Notes: generated from the sequence alone by a model not told the origin. DNA of 5,396 nucleotides from an uncultured Synechococcus sp. (GCA_937975655.1 CALJTZ010000028.1:1-5396), one strand, 5' to 3'; positions 1-5,281 are shown, numbered from the stretch's first letter. Translations and numbers: made by a program.

Positions 1-135
1 AACATTCAGCAGCGGCAAGTCGTCAAGCAAGAATGAAACCTCTCGACCAATAGCTGATCAATCAAGGTCAGAGCGGAAACAAATCGGCAGCAAATCTGAA
101 GACCGAAGAATCACCAATTCAAGTCGCAGCAATCA
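1..135. other. Downstream flank of the autotransporter, no feature seen
   Basis: This stretch follows the autotransporter stop codon at 136-138. I see no gene and no hairpin with a T-run in the leftward direction, so the autotransporter's terminator is either factor-dependent or lies outside the window. Confidence 0.5.
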
Positions 136-3075
136 TCAAGGGCTGCCGCCAAAACGCCAGCGCAGGCCACCGCCGTAGTTGAGCTCGTTGCCATTGCTCC
201 AGAAGGAGCCGCCCACTCCCGCATAGAGAGAGAACTGATCGGAGGTTTCCAGCTCCACGTTCAGGGCCACGTTGAGATCGTTGGCGCCGCGGTTCTGGCC
301 GAGCACGTCGAGGGAACCGAGGGCCGGCACATCCGCGAAGGAGGCGGTGAGTTGGTGTTCCTCGTTGGTGTCGGCATTGAAATCATGCTCGTAGCCCACC
401 GAGAGCCGCGGGATCAGGCGCGTGCTGCTGGCCACCTGGATGGGTGTTTCCAGCGTGAATCCGATGCCATACACCAGTGAATCGGCGGTGTGGCTGTCCA
501 CGGCCAGGTTGAGGGATTGCGCACCCGATTCGGTGATGTCCCCCTGGCTGTGGAGGCTGTAGGCCACGTAGGTGTTGGGCTTGAGGCGGATGGCGTTGCG
601 ATCGGCCTTGTTGGCCGAGAGGATCCAGTCGTATTCGGCTTCCAGGGCCGTGGTGAAGCCATTGCCACTCCAACTGGCGGTGGCGTTGCGATCCAGCCCG
701 CCGAAGTTGATGTTGCGGTTGGAATCGTATTGGAAGTTGGTGTAGCCGATCAGGCCCGTGAGCTTCCAGGGGTTGGAGGGGCGATAGATGCCCCAGAGGC
801 TGCCGCCGTAGGTGTCAGAACTGATGCTGGAATTGGCGTACTCGTAGTTGTAGAGATTGGCCTGGCCATAGCCAAAGGCCGCTCCGATGCTCCACTGCTT
901 GGAGGCGTCGTATTGGAGGCCGTAGGTGCTCTGGAAGATGTTGTAGTCGAGGGACGCGAGATCGTTGGTGCCCTCCAGGCCGGCCTGGGTGTTGGTGGCA
1001 TCAATCAAGAGCGACCAGCGGCTGGCCTGGGACAGCTTGCGGGGCTGGCAATCGCTGGGGCGTTGGCTGCTATCCGCGGGAATCAGGCTGCCATCTTCTG
1101 CACGGCAGACCTCAGCTTCTGTAAACAGCCGAATGGCGCGATCACCATCGCTGAGGGCGAGGGAATTCTGGCGGAACTGCTCCATGGCCTCCAAGGCCAC
1201 GGACTGCATCGAGGCGTAGGGCTCGGCGGTGATGGAGTGGAGGGCCTGGTTCAGCTGCTGGCGTGTGGGAACAGCAAAAAGTGCCGCGACCACATTGGCG
1301 AAGTCAGGTGTGACGAGTGCTGCTCTTGTCTGATTAGTGGTGTAACCAGTTGTTCCGATTGCCTTGCCGCCCGTGACACCAGTCGTGACAGCTGCACTGA
1401 CAGAAGCCCAGCCTGCATCAAGTGTCTTGGCAGTTGCAACAGTGTTGCTGTTGCTGGCCGCAGCACCTGAGCCAGGTTGATTTTGCTGCTGACAAGTCGA
1501 AGTTGATCCGCCGTTGCTGAGGCAGGTCTTGGTGTTTGAGTTCGGATTGCCGGATGAAGCCGTTGTAATAGCACCGCCAGTTTCCTTGACACTAGAAATT
1601 GCTTGCTTCCCAGGCTCCTTGGTGGAAGTCGGATTCAGAGGTTGACTGGTCTGTGGATTGTTTGGTACTAAAGCGAACTGAAGTTTTGTACAGTTCTTCT
1701 GAATGTTGGGATCAGAGCTGGTACAGATGGCGTAGTAGGCAGGATCGATCTGCTTAAAGAGTGGATCTGTTTCGCGCACGAACGTGAAGCCAGATTGCCC
1801 AACGGCAGGGAAATTTGTTTTGAGTCCAATTTCTCCTCCAATGGCATCGGCTCCGGCGACATCAATAGCGGTGTAGATCTTGTTTGCGGAGATGGGCGCG
1901 CCCTGGTAGGTACTGATATTGAGATTGCCTCCAAGGAGTACGACACGATTGCCTCCAATGATTTTCAGGAGGTCAGAGCTTGATCCGTCAGCCTCTATAT
2001 TGAGGCTAGCGCTTGCCCCCTGGAGGTAGCTTCCATCCACAGTTAGTGTGCCGATTGAGTTGCCAGGGGAGACGGAGCCTTCATTGAAAACATCTCCGGT
2101 GATCGTTCCCGTGCCCTGGAGCGTGCCTCGTGGTCCCACCGTTGTCTTCGAAGTGATGGAACCGTTAATGGCCAAGGTGCCCGACTCCACCGTGGTGGAG
2201 CCGGTGTAGCTGCTCTGACCTGTGAGGGTGGTGATGGCAGAGCTGGCCCCTGAGTTACTGAAGATCAGATTGCCCTGCTGACCCACCTGATCCGTGAAGG
2301 CTCCCATGAAGGTGGCGCTGTTCCCTTCGGCGTCGATGGCGTTGGTATCGTGGTCATCGACCGTAAAATTGTCACCAATGCTGGCAGCCGCCGATACGAC
2401 GAGCGTGCCACCCTGGAATTGAGGAAGAACCTTCTGGGCGGCTAAACCTGCGGTTGAATTGATGCTAGGGTCATTATTATTAGTAGCCAGGATTGGCCCT
2501 ACAGTTGTAATCGGTTGTGGCGGAGCGGTTTCTACGGCTAGCGTATAGGTTCTAGTGGCTCCGTCGCCAGTAACACCATTCCAAAATCCTCCCCTCGCGT
2601 AAGCCTTGTTCAATACTGGATCCCACTCAAAGCCATCAAAGGGTATATTTGTGACGGGGACGGGGATGCCTTTCGATGGATTGGATGGATCGGGTAGATC
2701 GTATTGAGCGCCAGACTGCCAGGCAAAATTTGCCCCCAAGCCTGTTCCCATTGCCGGATTTGGCAAGCCAAGCGATTCTTTGGTGGCCTCGGAAAGGTCT
2801 TTGGCTAGCTGTGCATTTCCCCACCAGGAGCTTGACCTGAAATCTATTGCGCCATTACAGAAGTTGTTTTGAGCTCCCTGTGCAAAACAAGTAGTTGTTT
2901 TCAGATTATAAATGGTATTATTATAGATCACCGTAGCGTTCTTTTCTTGCGCGAGCGCTCCGCCCCCGAAGCCTGCGTCTAGGCCGCCGGCGATGGCGGC
3001 AGTCGCTATGAAGGGCAGCAGGCCTTTGGTGGCGGCCATCTGACGGCTTCCTTTGCGGCTGGTGTTGATCTTCAT
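136..3075 (-). CDS. Autotransporter (type Va secretion) with adhesin-like passenger and C-terminal outer-membrane beta-barrel
   Basis: The protein has 979 residues and is complete. Residues 1-42 form a signal peptide: a basic start (K2, R7, K8, R11, K17), an Ala/Ile/Leu core and a likely cut after ALA at 42. Residues 43-265 form an N-terminal passenger region with a WWGN motif (84-87). Residues 266-375 match the autotransporter-associated beta-strand repeat (SYTGSTTVESGTLAINGSI, then a VSPGNSIGTLTVDGSY block). Residues 470-590 are a Ser/Thr/Asn/Gly/Gln-rich linker. Residues 605-640 (ITAEPYASMQSVALEAMEQF) match the helix that precedes and plugs autotransporter barrels. Residues 685-975 show about 12 amphipathic strands ending in LRWRF. 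I see no protease motif, so an adhesin or surface structure is likelier than an enzyme. An in-frame TAA lies upstream, so 3075 is the furthest possible start. ATG13 (3039) has a better ribosome site (AAAGGA) and would still leave a signal peptide. Oddities are eight closely paired cysteines, a GGSP tail after the terminal Phe, and an AT-richer passenger. The family is secure; the substrate or binding partner is unknown. Confidence 0.93.
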   Translation of the reverse strand: MKINTSRKGSRQMAATKGLLPFIATAAIAGGLDAGFGGGALAQEKNATVIYNNTIYNLKTTTCFAQGAQNNFCNGAIDFRSSSWWGNAQLAKDLSEATKESLGLPNPAMGTGLGANFAWQSGAQYDLPDPSNPSKGIPVPVTNIPFDGFEWDPVLNKAYARGGFWNGVTGDGATRTYTLAVETAPPQPITTVGPILATNNNDPSINSTAGLAAQKVLPQFQGGTLVVSAAASIGDNFTVDDHDTNAIDAEGNSATFMGAFTDQVGQQGNLIFSNSGASSAITTLTGQSSYTGSTTVESGTLAINGSITSKTTVGPRGTLQGTGTITGDVFNEGSVSPGNSIGTLTVDGSYLQGASASLNIEADGSSSDLLKIIGGNRVVLLGGNLNISTYQGAPISANKIYTAIDVAGADAIGGEIGLKTNFPAVGQSGFTFVRETDPLFKQIDPAYYAICTSSDPNIQKNCTKLQFALVPNNPQTSQPLNPTSTKEPGKQAISSVKETGGAITTASSGNPNSNTKTCLSNGGSTSTCQQQNQPGSGAAASNSNTVATAKTLDAGWASVSAAVTTGVTGGKAIGTTGYTTNQTRAALVTPDFANVVAALFAVPTRQQLNQALHSITAEPYASMQSVALEAMEQFRQNSLALSDGDRAIRLFTEAEVCRAEDGSLIPADSSQRPSDCQPRKLSQASRWSLLIDATNTQAGLEGTNDLASLDYNIFQSTYGLQYDASKQWSIGAAFGYGQANLYNYEYANSSISSDTYGGSLWGIYRPSNPWKLTGLIGYTNFQYDSNRNINFGGLDRNATASWSGNGFTTALEAEYDWILSANKADRNAIRLKPNTYVAYSLHSQGDITESGAQSLNLAVDSHTADSLVYGIGFTLETPIQVASSTRLIPRLSVGYEHDFNADTNEEHQLTASFADVPALGSLDVLGQNRGANDLNVALNVELETSDQFSLYAGVGGSFWSNGNELNYGGGLRWRFGGSP

Positions 3076-3173
3076 CTCGGTATTGTTGTCTGCAAGTAAG
3101 GTTGTAAAACGAGTTTATTGGTATTGATTGGATCAGGCCCCATCTGCCGCCTGGTCTGTTCATCCTTTGACAT
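3072..3173 (-). CDS. Possible 33-codon upstream ORF, ATGA-coupled to the autotransporter
   Basis: This reads MSKDEQTRRQMGPDP at the start and ends in IPR-stop, 33 residues in all, with its TGA overlapping the autotransporter ATG as ATGA. It is hydrophilic and resembles no domain I know. No ribosome site precedes the first ATG; an internal ATG at 3143 has AGG six bases upstream. If the weak -10 candidate at 3176-3181 is real, transcription would begin inside the first codons, leaving only the 23-codon form. Coupling to the autotransporter start is possible, but translation is unproven. Confidence 0.2.
   Translation of the reverse strand: MSKDEQTRRQMGPDPINTNKLVLQPYLQTTIPR
3131..3156. repeat. 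Inverted repeat in the autotransporter leader (8-bp arms, 10-base spacer)
   Basis: The arms are GATCAGGC (3131-3138) and GCCTGGTC (3149-3156), which match in 7 of 8 positions as an inverted repeat around a 10-base spacer. It lies 56-81 bases upstream of the autotransporter ATG, a reasonable place for an operator or for an mRNA leader hairpin. As minus-strand RNA it forms five pairs next to the loop, one C-A mismatch and two outer pairs. No regulator can be assigned from sequence. Confidence 0.3.
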
Positions 3174-3175
3174 GT

Positions 3176-3181
3176 AATATA
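3176..3181 (-). promoter_or_regulatory. Weak -10-like element (TATATT) for the autotransporter
   Basis: On the minus strand the hexamer TATATT matches the sigma-70 consensus in five of six positions and lies in the most AT-rich stretch of the leader. No acceptable -35 element lies 16-18 bases upstream; the nearest TTGCTG is only 10 bases away. A start here would give an untranslated leader of roughly 90-95 bases. This is a guess from composition. Confidence 0.2.
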
Positions 3182-3276
3182 AACGCAAGTCCAGCAACTC
3201 TTGTTGTTTTCCGGTGAATCTGCGGCTGTCATCTGAATTCGTGCGCCTTATCTAGTTCCACGCTTGAGTGATAGTC

Positions 3277-3296
3277 GCCACGCCATGGATCGTGGC
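3277..3296 (-). terminator. GC-rich hairpin downstream of the small exported gene
   Basis: Perfect 6-bp arms GCCACG and CGTGGC flank an 8-base loop. It begins 83 bases after the stop codon at 3379 and precedes the autotransporter leader, where a terminator would be expected. No T-run follows on the minus strand, so it is not a classical intrinsic terminator; it could act in mRNA 3'-end stability. Confidence 0.22.
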
Positions 3297-3378
3297 CCAT
3301 CTGCTCCTATCGCCAACCCTCACAGCGCAGCACTGGCCGCCGCCTGATGCCGGCAGAGTCGTTCGATCGCCCCTTGCC

Positions 3379-3792
3379 TCACTGCTTGTTGAGGATTCGA
3401 TTGCGGTTCTCGAGCATCAACCGGGCGTACTGGCTCGCCACGCCTCCCAGGAGCTGTTGCCATTGCGCCGCTGTGCGCGGCAGGGGCTCGATCACACTGA
3501 AGGTGGCCAGCGGCAGCAGCGCCTGGGTTTGGCCCACCCGGGGGCTCAGGCCCAGGGTGATCGCCACCAGCTCTTTGTCGGCGTGCGCGTCGAGCAGCAG
3601 GTAGGTGGTCCAGCGCTGGTCGGGAAAGCGCTGGTCGTACTCCGCCGGCAGGCTGCCGTTGAAGATCTGCCGCAGTTGGGGCGCTGAGAAGGTGGTGCCG
3701 TTCTGGCGATATTGCAGGTCGTAGGCCTGGGCCGGCGGCAGCAGCAGGCCGCCGCTGATCAGCGCGGCGGCTAGGCGGTTCAGCAGCGTCAT
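3379..3792 (-). CDS. Small exported protein of unknown function
   Basis: This encodes 137 residues that I do not recognise. Residues 1-23 are a clear Sec signal peptide: MTLLNR, a Leu/Ala/Ile/Gly core, and a likely cut after AQA at 23. The mature part is about 114 residues with no cysteine and no membrane segment, suggesting a soluble periplasmic protein. It has a mixed alpha/beta look: a Tyr/Gln-rich start (YDLQYRQNG), a beta-like WTTYLLLDAHADKELVAITLG segment, and a C-terminal helix rich in Gln, Arg and Asn. The frame is open further upstream to 3912, but that extension overlaps the preceding gene by about 100 bases and would bury the signal peptide, so I chose the ATG at 3792. No Shine-Dalgarno sequence is visible before it; an ATGA overlap with a tiny upstream ORF may deliver ribosomes instead. 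It follows the PliI-like gene by 19 bases on the same strand, so the two probably share an mRNA and possibly a periplasmic role. Confidence 0.8.
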   Translation of the reverse strand: MTLLNRLAAALISGGLLLPPAQAYDLQYRQNGTTFSAPQLRQIFNGSLPAEYDQRFPDQRWTTYLLLDAHADKELVAITLGLSPRVGQTQALLPLATFSVIEPLPRTAAQWQQLLGGVASQYARLMLENRNRILNKQ

Positions 3793-3815
3793 GGCAAGGG
3801 CGGGGGTGGCTTCAT
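3789..3815 (-). other. Eight-codon mini-ORF (MKPPPPLP) bridging two genes by ATGA overlaps
   Basis: Its ATG (3815-3813) overlaps the TGA stop of the PliI-like gene (3814-3812) as ATGA. Its TGA (3791-3789) overlaps the ATG of the small exported gene (3792-3790) as a second ATGA. The peptide contains four consecutive prolines, a type of run known to slow ribosomes unless EF-P assists. Neither it nor the following gene shows a Shine-Dalgarno sequence, so stop-restart relay of ribosomes is plausible. It may equally be a chance arrangement in a GC-rich 19-base gap. Confidence 0.3.
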
Positions 3816-4375
3816 CGGATGGTGATGTCGCCCACCGGCTTGAACAGGAAGCCCGCTTCACCGGCCACCAGCTTGTAGCTGATCTGGCGGGTGCCGCCGG
3901 TGGGTTTGGCATTGGTGTCGCCGGGGCGATAGATCGGGAAGCGCCGCATCAGCGTGGTTTCCACCACGGCGAACTGATCGTGGCCCATGTAGCCCTGGGC
4001 CAGCTTGCCGCCCAGCTCCGGCATGGTGATCGGCAGCAGGGTGTGGCCCTTGCTGGCACTCCAGGCCAGCACCGAGCCGTAGCTGCCACTGCCGGCGCTC
4101 GTCACATACAGAAGCAGCTCGGGCCGGCCGTCGCTGTTGAGGTCTTCCACCTCGCTGCCGGTGAGTGAGCCGAGCAGTTCCTGCTTCACCAGGGGGTAGG
4201 CATGGCCGTGCTCGCTTGCTTTCACCACCAGCTGCTGCACCGATCCTGCCCCTTTCGCGCTCACTTGGAAGGTCACGGCCTGGAGGCTGAGGCTGGTGGC
4301 GGGAGTAGCGGCCAGAGCGGCGCTGCTCAGCCCCCCAAGCAGCACCAGGGGCAAAAGGCGAACTGCAGAAGCCAT
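3812..4375 (-). CDS. PliI-like periplasmic lysozyme inhibitor (I-type lysozyme inhibitor family)
   Basis: From ATG 4375 the protein has 187 residues. Residues 1-22 form a signal peptide (MASAVRLL, hydrophobic core, ALA cut site), so it should be periplasmic. The centre contains DLNSDGRPEL (78-87), an Asp/Asn-rich calcium-loop-like motif, followed directly by a beta strand and SAGSGSYGS (93-101). This arrangement, and the later GHDQF, FPIYRPGDTNAKPTGGTR and YKLVAGE blocks, match my memory of the PliI family. In characterised PliI, a loop carrying an SGxY motif enters the active site of invertebrate-type lysozyme; here it is SGSY at 96-99. The assignment rests on recalled motifs, not a search; a more general FG-GAP/VCBS-like secreted protein is the alternative. 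Start choice is uncertain: in-frame ATGs also lie at 4426 and 4402. The one at 4402 has GGAG ten bases upstream, while 4375 gives the cleanest signal peptide but no ribosome site. The gene lies between a LuxR-type regulator and a small exported protein, all on one strand. Confidence 0.72.
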   Translation of the reverse strand: MASAVRLLPLVLLGGLSSAALAATPATSLSLQAVTFQVSAKGAGSVQQLVVKASEHGHAYPLVKQELLGSLTGSEVEDLNSDGRPELLLYVTSAGSGSYGSVLAWSASKGHTLLPITMPELGGKLAQGYMGHDQFAVVETTLMRRFPIYRPGDTNAKPTGGTRQISYKLVAGEAGFLFKPVGDITIR

Positions 4376-4461
4376 GGCTGGTTGCGCTGACGCCTGCAGC
4401 ATCGCCGGAGAGCTCCGCTGCCGCATCCCCCATCCGGGGCATTCGCCACAACCGTGTAACT

Positions 4462-4479
4462 GGTCGGCCTACGCCGACC
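4462..4479 (-). terminator. Seven-bp GC-rich hairpin enclosing the regulator stop codon
   Basis: Perfect arms GGTCGGC and GCCGACC close a four-base loop, GTAG on the minus strand, and the TAG of that loop is the stop codon of the LuxR-type gene. No T-run follows, so it may be a weak terminator, an attenuator or an mRNA-stabilising stem between the regulator and the PliI-like gene rather than a full intrinsic terminator. Confidence 0.35.
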
Positions 4480-5218
4480 CCCAGCTCACAAGCCCGAGGC
4501 GCAGACCGATCACGGCAGCCTGGGTGCGATCGCGGGCCTGGAGCTTGCTGAGGATGTTGGCGACGTGGGTTTTGATCGTTTCTGGCGACACGATCAAGGC
4601 CGCTGCCATCTCGCGGTTGGTGTAGCCCTGCAAGACCAGCTGCAGCACCTGCTGCTCCCTTGGGCTCAAGGGTTCCAGCAGGTCAGGCCCTGATCCACGA
4701 CTGCTGCAGCGCAGCGCCTCAACGCTGAGGCGATCGATATAGAGGCCGCCGCCCACCACGGCGCGGATGGCCTGCACCATCGCCCCTTCCGCCAGGCGGC
4801 TCTCCACCACGACGCCATTGCAGCCGAGTTCGATCGCCCGCTGGGCTGTGTCCTGGGTTTCGCTCTGCAGGATCAGCAAGGTGCGCAGTTCGGGCAGTAG
4901 CCGATGCCCGTGCTGCACCAGCGAGAGGCCATCGCCCTGCTCAAGCTGTTCGGTGGCAAACAGGAAGGTGGGCCGATGGCGCTCCACCAGGGCCAGCGCT
5001 TCCGCCTCGGTGGTGACGGCCCCTACCAGGCTTTCGGGAAAGGGCGCCGCACACACGAACAGCGATAAGAGGGCGCGACTGCCCATGCAGGCCAGCGACG
5101 TGCTGCCCTGCATCAGCTCCGGAACCTGAGCCCTGCCCTCGATCAGTGCCGGGATGTGGGGGGTGAGGTCCATGCAGCAAGTCTGGCCGAGGCATTCATC
5201 GCTCGCCCGCTCTGCCAT
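4469..5218 (-). CDS. NarL/LuxR-type transcriptional regulator with a degenerate (pseudo) receiver domain
   Basis: The protein has 249 residues. Residues 181-244 are a clear LuxR-type helix-turn-helix: LSPREQQVLQLVLQGYTNREMA, then the recognition helix region SPETIKTHVANILSKL. Residues about 48-160 have the length and layout of a response-regulator receiver, but the catalytic residues are absent. The acidic pair after strand 1 is replaced (LFVCAAPF). Counting from P83 to G97, the phospho-acceptor Asp is Thr89. The strand-4 Thr/Ser position reads LQSE, and the invariant strand-5 Lys is Glu139 (VVVES). It should therefore bind DNA in the cytoplasm without His-Asp phosphorelay control. I recall related FATExLEQG-type regulators in marine Synechococcus, which suggests the loss is ancestral. 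Seven cysteines (9, 14, 15, 44, 56, 133, 171) are many for this family. ATG 5218 has GGAG 13 bases upstream, inside a hairpin; ATG16 (5173) is an alternative with no visible ribosome site. Likely targets are the adjacent envelope genes or itself, by position only. Confidence 0.9.
   Translation of the reverse strand: MAERASDECLGQTCCMDLTPHIPALIEGRAQVPELMQGSTSLACMGSRALLSLFVCAAPFPESLVGAVTTEAEALALVERHRPTFLFATEQLEQGDGLSLVQHGHRLLPELRTLLILQSETQDTAQRAIELGCNGVVVESRLAEGAMVQAIRAVVGGGLYIDRLSVEALRCSSRGSGPDLLEPLSPREQQVLQLVLQGYTNREMAAALIVSPETIKTHVANILSKLQARDRTQAAVIGLRLGLVSWGSA
4526..4533. repeat. HIP1 palindrome (GCGATCGC)
   Basis: A perfect copy of the highly iterated palindrome of cyanobacterial genomes lies within the helix-turn-helix coding part of the regulator gene. 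Near-matches containing CGATCG also occur, for example around 3364, 4730 and 4832. A single copy can occur by chance, but it supports a cyanobacterial origin. Confidence 0.65.
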
Positions 5219-5235
5219 GGAGCTAGATCAGCTCC
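5219..5235 (-). promoter_or_regulatory. Hairpin that pairs the ribosome-binding site of the LuxR-type gene
   Basis: Directly next to the ATG at 5218, the minus strand reads GGAGCTGATCTAGCTCC: perfect 6-bp arms with a five-base loop. The only Shine-Dalgarno-like GGAG lies in the 5' arm, so folding would hide it and place a stem against the start codon. This suggests translational control, or that the true start is the downstream ATG at 5173. Confidence 0.35.
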
Positions 5236-5281
5236 GTCAAAGCAACAGGCAAAATGCAACATGGATGATGGCTACTGGAAC

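Larger units (their letters stand above)
3076..3378. other. 303-base intergenic leader upstream of the autotransporter
   Basis: No convincing full-size gene lies here; the ORFs on both strands have no recognisable sequence. It should hold the end of the upstream transcript and the autotransporter promoter, since all genes read leftward. What I can point to is a GC-rich hairpin at 3277-3296, a weak -10-like hexamer at 3176-3181, an inverted repeat at 3131-3156 and a short ORF running into the autotransporter start. Base composition shifts from GC-rich near 3300-3378 to AT-richer near the autotransporter start. Confidence 0.6.

Noticed and set aside
490..1470. Long 326-codon open frame on the plus strand
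   Set aside because: It is fully antisense to the autotransporter barrel, is dominated by Gly, Val and Ala, and has no domain or signal I recognise. It is a typical shadow of a GC-rich gene.
2040..2280. Possible DNA repeats in the passenger
   Set aside because: The protein has one recognisable autotransporter-associated repeat, but I found no second copy at DNA or protein level, so I did not annotate a repeat array.
3076..3120. TTTACA with 17-base spacing as a promoter just before the autotransporter
   Set aside because: The paired -10 hexamer would be CAATAC, which matches the consensus in only two positions and would put transcription start at the ATG.
2921..3232. 103-codon minus-strand frame crossing the autotransporter start
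   Set aside because: It overlaps the signal-peptide coding region in another frame and becomes Arg/Pro-rich there (QRKPSDGRHQRP), a sign of out-of-frame reading.
3268..3687. 139-codon plus-strand frame covering the intergenic region and the small exported gene
   Set aside because: Most of it is antisense to a gene with a clear signal peptide, and its Gln/His/Arg/Ala-rich product has no recognisable feature.
3793..3912. N-terminal extension of the small exported protein to an ATG at 3912
   Set aside because: It would overlap the PliI-like gene by about 100 bases and place 40 Pro/Ser/Ala-rich residues before an obvious signal peptide.
3858..4451. 197-codon minus-strand frame overlapping the PliI-like gene
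   Set aside because: The product is Arg/Gly/Pro/Gln-rich low-complexity text with no domain, while the other frame has a signal peptide and conserved blocks.
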